DNA of 64,000 bases from Strigamia acuminata (lineage: Eukaryota; Arthropoda; Chilopoda; Geophilomorpha; Linotaeniidae), in NCBI GenBank assembly GCA_949358305.1, contig OX442314.1, positions 8,177,060 to 8,241,059 of the forward strand, in the 5' to 3' direction. The number at the start of each line of letters is the position of its first letter. Position 1 is the stretch's first letter. Below, one piece after another: positions 11,151 through 23,100 of this stretch. Under the pieces are notes generated by a model. That model saw nothing but the letters and a program-made list of their open reading frames with translations, was not told the origin of the DNA and did not search any database. The position numbers and the translations under genes are program-made.

Positions 11151-11990
11151 AGTTAAAAACAGCCAAAAACCCGTAAAAACATCGAAAAATCAACCCAAAC
11201 CCAAGCAAAACTCCATCCCAAACCACCTAAAAATCCCCAAAAACAAAAAAAAACAAAAAAACACTCAACAAAACCCACCACCCAACCCACCCACCCCAAG
11301 TCCCCAACCCAACCCAACCCAACGAACCACCCATTAAACCCAAATCTCAACCAGCGCACAAAACAAGAGTGAGTCTCCGCTAAACCCAGTAGCAAACAAA
11401 GAGTCACTCAAGTGGGCAGCGCTGTTCAATTATCGCAGGTGAAGCCGAGTGATTAGGCGTGCGAACTCGGTGGCTTGGCATTCCATTGACAACAGACACC
11501 AGACAGAGACAGATCCAATCAGCACTCCGGCACCGTGCGAGCGCCATCTCACGTCGTAAACTCGCCTTAATGGCCCGATCCATCCATCCGAGTTAAAAGA
11601 AAGACAGTTGCGCGCTTATCAGTTGCTGCCGCGCTCTTTTTTGCTTTTTTCCTGCATTTTTCCCGCATTTTTCGCGTCTTTCTGGGAACCCCCCTCGGGA
11701 TAAGTCCGTGTCTCGTTACGACGACTACACAAGTCGTTCGTGGATCCATTTATTTCGTTATCACGTGATCACGGCTCGTTAACAAACCGCATTTTGAATT
11801 CACACTGAAAAAAAAGCGATAAAAGATTTCTTTTTTTTTTCCACTTCTGCTTCCTGCAACCCAAACCGTGCAGGCGTTCTGACCCCTGCTGGTCATCCAA
11901 GGCGGCGGCACGGTGAGGCCAATGGCCGCTCTACGGGTTTTTTTTTTTTTTTTTTTTTTACAGGAAGTGGTTTTTTGGAGTGAGGAATGG
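11151..11990. other. Unique GC-richer island
   Basis: 11350-11780 is non-repetitive and balanced in composition. It contains AGATGGCGC on the minus strand (near 11541-11549), the core of the insect CTCF site, and a CAGGTG E-box near 11439. No exon with recognisable protein similarity is seen. A homopolymer T run lies at 11938-11960. Confidence 0.35.
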
Positions 11991-13350
11991 GATTTTGGTC
12001 GATTTTTGATTCGATTTTGGGGTTATTGGATTGATTTTGGGATGTTTTGGTCGATTTTGGGATGTTTTGGTCGATTTTGAGATGTTTTGGTCGATTTTGT
12101 GTTGATTTCAATCGATTTTGTGTTGATTCCAATCGATTGTCTGTTGATTTCGATTTTAATTCAACAAAACTAAGAAAAATTGATTTTAATTCACCAAAAT
12201 CGGCAAAAATATCAATTTTAATTTGCACAAAATTGACAAAAAAAAAACAAAACAATTTTAACCAAACAAAATCAGCAAAAATCAATTTAAAACCAATTTT
12301 AAACAAAATCAAAAACCAATTTTAATCAAACAAAATCAACAAAAACCAATTTAAATCAAACAAAATCAACAAAAACCAATTTTAATCAAATAAAATCGAC
12401 AAAAACCAATTTTAATCAAACAAAGTCAACAAAAACCAATTTTAAACAAAATCAAAAACCAATTTTAAACAAAATCAAAAACCAATTTTAAAGAAAATCA
12501 ACAAAAACCAATTTAAATCAAACAAAATCAACAAAAACCAATTTTAATCAAATAAAATCGACAAAAACCAATTTTAATCAAACAAAGTCAACAAAAACCA
12601 ATTTTAAACAAAATCAAAAACCAATTTTAAACAAAATCAAAAACCAATTTTAAAGAAAATCAACAAAAACCAATTTTAATCAAACAAAATCAACAAAAAC
12701 CAATTTTAATCAAATAAAATCGACAAAAACCAATTTTAATCAAACAAAGTCAACAAAAACCAATTTTAAACAAAATCAAAAACCAATTTTAAACAAAATC
12801 AAAAACCAATTTTAAACAAAATCAACAAAAACCAATTTTAATCAAACAAAATCAACAAAAACCAATTCTAAACAAAATCAAAAACCAATTTAAATCAAAC
12901 AAAATCAACAAAAACCAATTTAAATCAAACAAAATCAACAAAAACCAATTTAAATCAAACAAAATCAACAAAAACCAATTTAAATCAAACAAAATCAACA
13001 AAAACAAATTTTAATCAAACAAAATCAACAAAAATCAATTTTAATCAAACAAAATCAACTAAAACCAATTTTAATCGAACAAAATCGACAAAAACCAATT
13101 TTAATCAAACAAAGTCAACAAAAACCAATTTTTAACAAAATCAAAAACCAATTTTAATCAAACAAAATCAACAAAAACCAATTTTAATCAAACAAAATCA
13201 ACAAAAACCAATTTTAATCAAACAAAGTCAACAAAAATCAATTTTTAACAAAATCAAAAACCAATTTTAAACAAAAAAAAATCAACAAAAACCAATTTTA
13301 ATCGAACAAAATCAACAAAAACCAATTTTAATCAAACAAAATCGCCCAAA
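11991..13350. repeat. Large 30-bp minisatellite with a 162-bp higher-order unit
   Basis: A 20-bp array (TCGATTTTGGGATGTTTTGG, 11995-12100) passes into a 1.2-kb array of a 30-bp unit, AAAATCAACAAAAACCAATT followed by TTAATCAAAC. Shorter 23-bp units (AAAATCAAAAACCAATTTTA plus AAC) are mixed in at fixed places. The order of long and short units repeats three times with a 162-bp step (starts near 12348, 12510 and 12672), so this is a higher-order repeat. Confidence 0.9.
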
Positions 13351-14055
13351 CAAAATCCATCTCCAACCGCACATTTCCCTCCAAACTCCAACTTGACTTT
13401 CACAATTCCACCCCTCACTGCCCCCATCAGTAGTCCTTAACGGGTTAAAGACCCCCCACTGCCCACTGCCCACTGTCCACCTTCTGTCCACTCTCAACTG
13501 CACATGATGTATGACTCCCAAAACTGCCCACGGCCCATTCTTGACCTCCGGGTCACCCGTCCAAAATCCATCATGGCCACTCAAAAGAAAATCACCCAAA
13601 AATCGCCTCCATTCATTCCTCGCTCATTTTTTCAACTCCAGATCCATTTTTTCCCCCAAAAACCGCACAAACTCCCCAGATGGCGCCATTGAATAACATG
13701 ACACGCCATTTTTGAAGAATAAACACCTTTTTGTCTCATTTCTGCCTCGATTATTGTTTCGGCGCATGCGCAGCACGTGTCGATGTATGCTCTTGTGCCC
13801 AGTTGTGCCCATGTGTGCTCTCGATGCCGCCAAACGCAAATCGCGGATCGGCGGATCGGCGGATCGTGTGACTGAAGGAGGACATGTGCACAAGTAGCGA
13901 ACAAGGACTTTTAATTTTTTGACTTAAGCTGATTATGGGATTGAGCCAGGGGGAGGCGAAGGGGATGAACAGGTGAGGGCTAATCAGAAAATGGAGGACC
14001 ACACTTGAGAAGACGAGTACCTGCTGCTTGCTTCTGTTATCAGGACATTAAAAAC
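13351..14055. other. Unique island
   Basis: Balanced composition, no recognised gene. It includes GCGCATGCGC at 13762-13771, AGATGGCGCC near 13679 and three tandem copies of CGGATCGGC near 13845-13866. Overlapping ORFs on both strands show no domain. Confidence 0.35.
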
Positions 14056-14715
14056 GAGCTTCTTTTTACGTTTTAACGTGGTTTTAACGGATTCTAAGTG
14101 GATTTCAGTATCGTTTTAATGGTATTACTCTGTAGCAGCGTTTTCGCATCGTTTTAATGGTTTTAACAGGGTTTTCGCATCGTTTTAATGATTTGAATAT
14201 AGTTTTCGCATCGTTTTAATGATTTTAACATCGTTTTAATACTTTTAACATCGTCTTAATACTCTTAAAATTGTTTTAATGGTTTCAACAGGGTTTTAGC
14301 ATCGTTTTAATGGTTTTAACAGGGTTTTAGCATCGTTTTAATGGTTTTAACAGGGTTTTAGCATCGTTTTAATGGTTTTAACAGGGTTTTAGCATCGTTT
14401 TAATGGTTTTAGCATCGTTTTAATGGTTTTAGCATCGTTTTAATGATTTTGGCATCGTTTTAATGGTTTTAGCATCGTTTTAATGATTTTGGCATCGTTT
14501 TAATGGTTTTAGCATCGTTTTAATGATTTTAGCATCGTTTTAATGATTTTAACAAAGTTTCAGCATTGTTTTAATAATTTTGACATCGTTTTAATGGTTT
14601 TAACAGGGTTTCAGCATCGTTTTAATAATTTTGACATCGTTTTAATGGTTTTAACAGGGTTTCTGCATGGTTTTAATGGTTTTAACTACGTTTTATCATG
14701 CTATTATTGGTTTTA
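14056..14715. repeat. 31/20-bp minisatellite (CATCGTTTTAATGGTTTTAA core)
   Basis: The long unit is CATCGTTTTAATGGTTTTAA plus CAGGGTTTTAG (31 bp). The short unit (CATCGTTTTAATGGTTTTAG, 20 bp) is the same without the last 11 bp. The switch between 31 and 20 bp removes exactly about one helical turn. Confidence 0.9.
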
Positions 14716-15130
14716 GATTAGTTATAACAATTATTTATTTCATTTTAGGTTGGTTTTATTTCTATTTTATGTGAAAATCAAAATGGATTGGATTATAATA
14801 AAATAGGGCTATATTTTAAAAATAATTTTATGCAAGACTTATCTTGCAGTGTTTTACAGCATAGCCTTATCCGGCATTTAATTTAGTTATCAATTTGAAA
14901 CAATACTGATAACAATCTCTAAGGTGGAGAGAAAGTGACCATACAAAAGGTTGCATTTTTTAAATCCCAATTGCAGCGTATGAGGTCAATTAGAATGCAT
15001 AAATTTTAAATATTCAGCACTGGGGCAACAAACAGAAGCGTTGGTTTTTGCTCACCTTTGCCTTTGGACTATTTCTCTTGTTAAATCGGCCTGTATACAG
15101 TGTGTGGAGGAGCTTGTAAAAGTACACACA
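14716..15130. other. Unique AT-rich stretch
   Basis: I see nothing identifiable here. Confidence 0.3.
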
Positions 15131-15690
15131 ACGAGTTTTCTTTCTTAAAAATGCATTTATCTTGTCTAAAAATGCATTTATCTTGCCTCAAATTGCAATT
15201 TTTCCATCTTGAAATGCATTTTTCCACCTGCAAATGCATTTTTTCACCGGCAAATGCATTTTCTACCTGCAAATTCATTTTCCACCTGAAAATGCAATTT
15301 TCCACTTGAAATTTCACCAAAAGTGCATTTTTTCACCTAAAATTCCACTTGAAAATGCATTATTCCTCCTGAAAATGCATTTTTTCACCTAAAAATGCAT
15401 TTTTTCACCAAAAAATCGGGCTAAAAATGCATTTTTCCACCTTAAAGTACATTTATTCACCTAAAAATTTATTTTTCCACCCAAAAATTCATTTTTCCAC
15501 CTAAATATTCATTTTTCCACCTAAAAATCCATTTTTCCACCTAAAAATCCATTTTTCCACTTAAAAATCCATTTTTACACCTAAAAATCCATTTTTCCAC
15601 TTAAAATCCATTTTTCCACTTAAAAATCCATTTTCCCACAAAATAATCCATTTTTCCACCTTCAAATGCACTTTTCCACCTTGAAAGTCC
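15131..15690. repeat. 20-bp minisatellite (CACCTAAAAATGCATTTTTC)
   Basis: Each unit holds an A-tract and a T-tract around TGCA. The palindromic AAAAATGCATTTTT word recurs in other arrays (17.4, 46.3 and 49.1 kb), but with different joining bases. Confidence 0.9.
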
Positions 15691-17380
15691 ATTACAGCCC
15701 TGACATTAGCAATAAAACCGTGTGAAGATGTCATTTTACAATTTCCAACAGCGCCTGTCTTAAGTGCCACAAATCCCCAAAAGCCTTAATAGACATCGAA
15801 CACCCGTTGAGGTCTACTTCAGCCAAATACCTATTAAAACCAAAAGCAAGTTCAATAAATTAACCAAAACAAATATAAAAATAAATTTATAGCAAACACT
15901 TACACACCCTGTATGTACATTTACTGAGGGAAACTGATCCCAGCAGCTGCATCTTCCCATTTGCTTAAATAAAAAATGGCCGACAGAAGAGACAGCTTTG
16001 ATATTCAACGCAGCAGACACTTTGCTCAAATCCACACATTATTTTTTTATTAAAATTATTTTTAGCAATTCCAAACAGGGGTCGCCTCTCATCAATGCAT
16101 TAAAAAAACTGAAGATCTCTAAACTCCAACCGGAAATAGAAAAAAATATTTTTTTTTCTTGAAACCTTAGGAAACAATTGAGGCCAATCAAGAAAACAAA
16201 CGCCTCAAGTAGGAACTTTGATTAAAAATTCTGCAAGGGAACGCAATCAAGAGTTCAGATCAGTGAAAATCCCATCTAATTAATGACGTAGTTTCTCCGC
16301 GAATACCGACACGCAACGGCAACATAACCATTTTTTGCCAACTCCATTCCGTGTCTATTTTTCCGTATATAAAAGATTTTGGGCTCATAAGCAGTCTCCT
16401 ACGTAGGAAACCAGTCTGCCCACAGAAATTTTGCCTACAGAAAAAACTGGTAATCACAAATTTCATTCCAGTCTTGGAATGTCTGCGAGATACGTTCTGT
16501 GACGTAAAAAATTAACTTTCTGGCATGTCGATGCAACGGAAAGCTGATCTTCGTTTCCAGGCACAGAAACCTCTGTGGCACAGAAAGTAGCGATCAATCT
16601 TGACAATTTGTGACCGGTCGTAATTTTTTTTAACCGGTCTCAAATATGGCAGCAATCAGTTCTGCCAACAAATGCAAACAACTGTATATTCTATTTATAA
16701 AAATAGATTAGAGAGAGAATCCTATAAACAACAAACAATAAAGCAGTAGACTTAGCTACCGTTGGCAAGCAATATCAACAATGCCAAGTAAATACAATGG
16801 CCGCCTTGGAACAGGTTTGATGTGTTTTAGCTCTTTTCTTTTTTAATTCGTGGAATGAAATTTATTTATTTGTTTTCCCCACTTATCAGATGCGGCACAC
16901 AGGAGCTGGGCGGGATGTAGATCACGCTCAATTTTCCAGTGGCAACACATTCGAGTGGGTTTAAAGACAATGCGAATTTCATCCATGTGAAGTGTGATAA
17001 GGATTTAATGTTTTGTGTGGAAGAATTCCATAAATTGTATGAAATTGTAAATGATTGCTTTTTGGCTTATCGGACGTTTCGGAGAAATTGCAAAATACTT
17101 TGTCCAGGCCCCAGATGAGCTACAAGCCCAGGGGCCCGAGCCCACAAAATGTCACAGGCTCAGGAAAGCTCCAGGCCCATAGAAGCCCCAAGCTAAAGAA
17201 GCCAAGCCCAGACAAGAAGATTTCATCTAAAATTGCTCTTTTCCATCGGGGCACGACGGAGGGGACGCACCATCGCCTACGTAACGAAAGAATATTTGAA
17301 TCCACTGATCGCAAATGTCCCCCTGTCGATGACAAACAAATTCTTCCAGTAACGGCGGTGGGCCAAGCGTCTGAAAATGC
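15691..17380. other. Gene-poor AT-rich sequence
   Basis: No gene recognised. ACACCCTGT at 15903-15911 is the inverse of the ACAGGGTGT word that ends the SINE-like element at 20015 and 50836, so a decayed end may lie here. 17055-17340 has a moderately GC-rich open frame without a domain. Confidence 0.3.
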
Positions 17381-17490
17381 TTTTTTTTGTGTGAAAACGC
17401 TCTTATTTGTCTGAAAATGCTCTCTTCGTCTAAAAATACACTTTTATGTCTGAAAATACATGTTGCATCATTTTTCAGATCAAAATGCAT
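17381..17490. repeat. Short 20-bp array (TGTCTGAAAATGCTCTTATT)
   Basis: Four or five diverged copies of a TCTGAAAATGC word spaced about 20 bp apart, resembling the 15.1-15.7 kb family. Confidence 0.6.
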
Positions 17491-18215
17491 TTTCCCACCG
17501 GATAAAGCCGTAAAACTATTTGCGATTAACCCGATAGTTTAGTTTTAACCGTGGTTTTGGATCTTCAACTTTTCCAGCAGACAAGATCATAATTGGCCAA
17601 GACAGTCTCCCGAAAAACCGGAAGAAAATTCCTTTGTCATTGCAAATTATACCTCACGTCCATCTTCATTCAGGTGGTCTGATAATGTCACTCAAACTCA
17701 CGCGTCATTCAACAAATCTATCAATCAAATGACAAACCATTAAAAATTAAGTGGCCATTATTTCTAACTCAAATTGAGACTTTGTCTCACAATTATCCCC
17801 CTCCCTTCCTCCCCCAACCCCAAACCAAAAAACAACATCTCATTTTAAACAAGAAAAAAAAATATTCTCAGTTTCTGTGGTTAAAACCTTAAACTTTAAG
17901 ACTTAACCCTTGAAAACCAGATTTCAAACTTGATTTTAAATTACGAGATAATTTTTTCCCTCCACCGCCAAAACAAAAAGTTAGTGGCTCAATCCAGGTG
18001 TAACCTGGGAACCTGCACAGCACATTTTTTTCATTTTAAATTTTCAATAAACTGTTGGAGCGATGAGTAAGTGCGGAGCCATGAATCACGCACGGCCCCC
18101 AAATTCTGCCCCGTTGTAATCAAGAAGTTAAAGGTGTACGAGATGACGTCACGCAAGTCCGTTGACCCGATCTCATTAACTGGGCATCTCTCTAGCTCTT
18201 TACGCGAATTAAACA
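17491..18215. other. Unique AT-rich stretch
   Basis: I see nothing identifiable here. Confidence 0.3.
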
Positions 18216-18452
18216 GTAGCAAAGCAGCCAAATTGTGCCTTCAGCACCGATGATAATAACACGCTCGGTATATCCTGACGATAAACTAACGTCGAAATGA
18301 ATTGCGTGAATGGCGGCCCCAATCGCAGTGAGGATATTCGACCAAACGTGGGCAAACAGTGGGAATAACTATGACTCTCTTAAGGCAGCCAAATGCCGCG
18401 CCATCTAATTAGTGATACACATGTACAGAACTTACTAAGATTCCCAGGATCA
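18216..18452 (+). repeat. 28S-rRNA-derived dispersed block, copy 1
   Basis: From about 18330 the sequence follows a conserved part of large-subunit rRNA: ATATTCGACCAAACGTGGGC, then AACTATGACTCTCTTAAGG, GCCAAATGC, CATCTAATTAGTGA and GATTCCCA. The TCTCTTAAGG word is the R2 retrotransposon target region of 28S genes. About 110 bp before the rRNA part (GTGCCTTCAGCACCGATGAT and onward) is not rRNA, but it is shared with copy 2 at 18.9 kb. The pair therefore looks like a dispersed element with an rRNA-derived module rather than broken rDNA. Confidence 0.75.
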
Positions 18453-18469
18453 TCAGCAGTTTCTTTACT

Positions 18470-18890
18470 CGAAATAAACAGTGGCAAATAAGAGTTAGGT
18501 ACCCAAAAACCGAGGTACCGATTTCCCGAGAAACAGGATAAAAAATCCCGGAACCGGGATCCGAGAAATTTGAAAAAATAACCGTTTCCGTCCAAAATTG
18601 TCAAAATGTCGTTGATTAGTCATTTTCGTCATTGAAACATCATTTTCGTCATTGAAACATCATTTTCGTCTTTGAAACATCATTTTCGTCATTGAAACAT
18701 CATTTTCGTTATTAAAACATCATTTTCGTCATTAAAACGTTACATTTTATAACGTTTCAATAACGAAAAACGGCCATTTTTACATTGAGAAATGGCTGAT
18801 CTTTTTAAGTCCCGGAAATACCGATTTCCCGAGAGTACCGGCCATTTTGGTATCGGGAATCGAGAATTAAAGAAAGGCGAGAAAGCAGAA
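18470..18890. repeat. Composite: GGTACC/TCCCGG-rich element around a 20-bp array
   Basis: 18600-18720 is a 20-bp array (TCATTTTCGTCATTGAAACA). It sits between sequences rich in GGTACCGATTTCCCGAG words (18500-18570 and 18810-18870) that point toward each other, like a MITE of the hAT-type GGTACC family whose centre has become a minisatellite. Confidence 0.5.
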
Positions 18891-18896
18891 ACCCTA

Positions 18897-19136
18897 GTGG
18901 CAAAGTGGCCAAATTGTGCCCTCAGCACCGACGATGTAATAATATTCAAACTCGACAATAAAATAACGTCAAAATGAATTGCGTGAATGGCCGCTTTCGC
19001 AGTTCACCGACAATCGAGTGTGGATATTCGACCAAGCGCTGGTAAACAGCGGGGTTAACTATGACTCTCTTAAGGTAGCAAAATGCTTCGTCATCTAATT
19101 AGTGATACGCATGTATAGAATTTACTGGGCTTCCCA
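18897..19136 (+). repeat. 28S-rRNA-derived dispersed block, copy 2
   Basis: It has the same order as copy 1: a non-rRNA leader (GTGCCCTCAGCACCGACGAT), AATGAATTGCGTGAATGGC, then the 28S-like part with ATTCGACCAAGCGCTGGTAA and AACTATGACTCTCTTAAGGT, and CATCTAATTAGTGATACGC. It is closer to true 28S than copy 1 at several positions (AAGGTAGC retained). Same orientation as copy 1, about 680 bp apart. Confidence 0.75.
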
Positions 19137-20014
19137 AGATTGCAGATTGCAGAGCAAAGACTTTTGGTGCCACCTGTGGGTACGACAAGCCCACACATGA
19201 TGACTACTAGAACGCCAACATAAAAATGTGTCTTAAACCTGTTGACACCTATCACTCAGAGCACAGTTTGCCCGCTCAGCCTTCGACCTCCGGAGAACTA
19301 AGACGTGACCAGGCCGCATCTATAAATCCCACCAGATTCATTAACAAACTTAAAAACCTAAAATAAACAACTTTTTATGCTCGTATCACCTTGAAATGGT
19401 AATTTCGGGCCAAATTGTTCCCATATCTCCAAAGGTTTGATCACAGCGTTACCATGAGAACCGTGGTAGTTCTTCCCCTGATCTCATGTCAGACGAGACG
19501 AATTGCTAAAACTAGTACCGCATACAAATGTTTTTTGAACAGCTTAACCTTTCGTGATTCCATTTGAGAAAAAAATGTTTTAACAAATATATCACAGGAA
19601 TAACATGGAGAAACAACTTGAATGCATTTTAGCCAAAAAGTTGGGTTTTAGGTATTTCGTGGTGTCACTTTTGTCTACGGTGTCTAGATTTGGTCAACGA
19701 AAGATCTAGAAAATACACAATTTCTCAAAAAATTAGCCACGCAAACCGAAAAAATCTCTCAGCGCACTTTATTCGAATACCGAACTTAGAACGAAGAAAG
19801 TTTACCGTATTTGTTGAATTTCGTTGGAAGGGATTCACACTATTGTTGAAGTTAAAAACATTTTATTCGCATCGCACACAAATCGCGACCACTTGTTGCT
19901 GGTCCAAAACAGAAGTCGTCCAAGTCAAGTTCTGGGTTGCGAGATTACAAGAACTCCCCCTGGTGAGAGACCCTCATTCGGGGTTTGCATATTGGATCCA
20001 GGTGACACTCAAAA
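19137..20014. other. Unique sequence
   Basis: No recognised gene. A 122-codon frame at 19690-20058 shows no domain and runs into the SINE body, so I do not call it. Confidence 0.3.
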
Positions 20015-20117
20015 TACAGGGTGTTCTAAAAGTATGGTTCCCTCCAAATATTTCCTGAGCAATTGCATCTAGGCCAACTTTGATGAAGCGATCGTATAGT
20101 AAGTTGGGTGAGAGCAA
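20015..20117 (-). mobile_element. SINE body fragment (same family as 50664-50836)
   Basis: Starting at TACAGGGTGT, about 100 bp match the body of the 5S-headed SINE in TDP1 intron 10 in reverse orientation, with very high identity (for example CTGAGCAATTGCATCTAGGC and GATGAAGCGATCGTATA). Beyond GTTGGGTGAG the match to the 5S-like head fades. A second TACAGGGTGT begins at 20381. Confidence 0.7.
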
Positions 20118-22500
20118 TCCAATGACAGTATTATCTTGACAATAAGATATTTTTTTGTATTTAACGTAACAAACGTTGAACGCAGAAGCAGCTTTTATTC
20201 AAAAGAATATGATAATCCAATTGATGAAAATTTTCTTTAATCTGCGGCTATTTTGTGAATGACTTCTACTGCACAATTGGCTACACAAATGCAAAACATT
20301 TGCACTCCAGGTTTCTTCTTTGTTGAACAAGCAACTGACAGAGAAAGATAAGTATTTTTTTATTGTTCGAGTTAGTATATTACAGGGTGTATTTCACCCG
20401 GAAGCGCCCCCTTGTAACGAGTTTAGGTTATAATGAAGCGAGTGAGAACCAGATCTCCAAGTGGGAGAGAAAAGAGAAAAGTCAATTTGTAATTAGATAA
20501 CGATTCCATTTCATGACTGGGCAATTTCGCACGAAAAATTAAGCTGTTTATCATGGCCTACCTGAACCGGAAATACTATACACTAGTCAATCATCAGCTT
20601 TCAGGCCACCCTTCCAACTTCTGAGCCCTTGCTTGATTAAATTGAATAAAATTCTCTACATTTAATTTCAAGCTTAACAAGGTCACGACCCCAAAGGTAG
20701 ACTGCCTATTCGAGCACGTTCGAAGAACTGCAACAACCATTTATTGTTTTAACATTGTTCCCAATGACTATGGCTCCCTACTGGTCAAACTGACCAATGG
20801 AACACTACTTCCAAACTACATCCAACAATATCCACACAATCCAAAGCAAGAAACACAAAAAACATGACATTTGGATCGCGATGAACATTCTTCGGGTTAT
20901 GCCACTATGTGGGTTGACGGGTGACAATCATCCATGTTGAATAAGCAGGGCAATCTAAAAGCCTTTCAACATCTTCAAGAACAGAAAGTAACGGCAACTT
21001 ACAGAGGGTGAATACTCAGAAATGAAACACTGCAATTTTTAATTTATTTCCTTTAACACACGTTTGTGAATTGTCTTAGTTTGTTCAATGTGTTCCCCAT
21101 AGAATGCCCTAACAGGATGTCGTGTAAACTGGTTAAATGGAAACGACCTGCGCACCACGTTTAAATCTTCGTTCAACAAGTTTTCTCGTTCAAATCGGAT
21201 CTTGCTGGCAGCCATCTTGGATTTTCGTTAGATCGGTCGCAACAATCTCGACCCCTATGGTTATTATTTGGGCTAATTTATTTACACTTGAATTTACACA
21301 CAAATTTATACAGAAATTTATTTTTTAACTCGAAAATTGGATCATTTAACTTGACATTCACACCACCAGTTGCACTGGTCGTTTAGTGCAAATGACTTTT
21401 CGAGTGCACCTATTGCGAAAAACTGGAGGTGTCCAGGGCTAATTCTCGTGTTGTTTTAATTCTATATTGAATGCTCCTACTGTTTGTTTGTTCTCAGAAG
21501 TCTTGTCCATGCCATTTGCTTTTGACTACTTATTTCAATAGGCCTACTTTCCTTCCATCTCTACTTCCCCTACACTAAAGGTAGGGTCTTTATTCAATCC
21601 AGTTCTCTTGTCAAACGCTTTCCAATGGGATTACACACATGTTTGAGCACTCAATTTGCAGAGAACAGATTAAATTCCCCCCTGCTGCAACTGGAAACAG
21701 GATTAAAACCTAAACCCAAAGTGCAACTTTAACAACAATTCCCTATTGTCATCCATGGAAAATGGAACCCACAAATGTCAAATAATTGAAAAAAAATTTA
21801 AAAAAAATTTTTTTTCTTTAGACCTACTTCCATCAACACCCCACCCTCAATAATGACCCAATTTCACCCCACGGTTTTTTCCTTCCTTCAAAAGTACACA
21901 ATCCCATCACCAGGTATTACCTTTACACCTGATCTTGACCTTTGAACAAATCCAAAAAAAAATTAAAATTGACCTGACATCAAACTAAATAATTCCACAA
22001 ACTTAAAAATTCCAAACCGGTCGACCAAAGTTCAAAAAAAAAATTTTTTCTCAAAAAATTTATTTTATTTTAATTTTAACTCCAACCGGAAGTCGAGTAT
22101 GTGAATATGCAAATTGATGAATTGCAGTAAATCAATCAGAAATGGAGGTTAATGTGTGCGAGATAAGGACAAATTACGTTCCATTTACGCCGCGGTAACA
22201 AACGATGATGGCGCACTTGCCATTTCTTTTGCCCGTCCGTTGTCAGTCTGTGGAAGTGGGTCAGGAATGGGAAAAGGGGGCGCGGGAAAATGGTTGGCCT
22301 CCTCGCCCTCAACCCGTTCATGTGGGCGACACAAAACCAGGTAGGAGGACGCGATGGGGGGTTGGTGTAAACTCAACGCCCCTGCAGTGAACAATTAATT
22401 GCAGTAATTCTTCTTTGGGTTTTGTATATGGAAATGGAGAGTAATTGAATTTGTAAATAGAAATGGAAAGTGTGTCGGGATAAAAATCGATTTCTGAATT
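20118..22500. other. Gene-poor AT-rich sequence
   Basis: No recognised gene. It contains a second element-end word (TACAGGGTGT at 20381-20390) and a GCAGCCATCTTGG YY1-like core near 21209. 22150-22380 is GC-richer with short ORFs on both strands, none with a domain. Confidence 0.3.
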
Positions 22501-23100
22501 TAGACTGTTTTTGTTTGTTTGTTGATTGCAAAAATCGATAAAAATCGTTTATTTTTAAGCAAAAATAGATAAAAACCGTTTATTTTTAAGCAAAAATCGA
22601 TAAAAATCGTTAATTTTTATGCAAAAATCGATAAAAATCGTTAATATTTATGCAAAAATCGATAAAAATCGTTGATATTTATGCAAAAATCGATAAAATT
22701 CGTTGAATTTTATGCAAAAATCGATAAAAATCGTTGAATTTTATGCAAAAATCAATAAAAATCGTTGAATTTTATGCAAAAATCGAATAATAGTTTCTTT
22801 TTGCAGAAAAATCGATAAATATCGTTCCTTATTGTACAAAAATCGATTAATATCGTTCTTTTTTGTACAAAAATTGATTAATATCGCTTCTTTTTGCATA
22901 CAAATCGATTAATATTGTTTCTTTTTGCACAAAAATCGATTAATATTGTTTCTTTTTGCACAAAAATCGAAAAACATCGTTCCTTTTTGCACGAAAATGG
23001 ATAAATATCGTTCCTTTTTGCACAAAAATGGATAAATATCGTTTCTTTTTATGTAAAAATCGATTAATATCGTTTCCTTTTGTGCAAAAATCGATTTTCA
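22501..23100. repeat. 31-bp minisatellite (CGATAAAAATCGTTGAATTT core)
   Basis: The unit is CGATAAAAATCGTTGAATTT plus TATGCAAAAAT, 31 bp. Later copies change to CGATTAATATCGTTTCTTTT plus TGCACAAAAAT. AATCGAT words and A-tracts recur in step. Confidence 0.9.

Noticed and set aside
18327-18452. Piece of a real rDNA unit
   Set aside because: Only about 120 bp of 28S, embedded in a non-rRNA block that is repeated with it 680 bp away.
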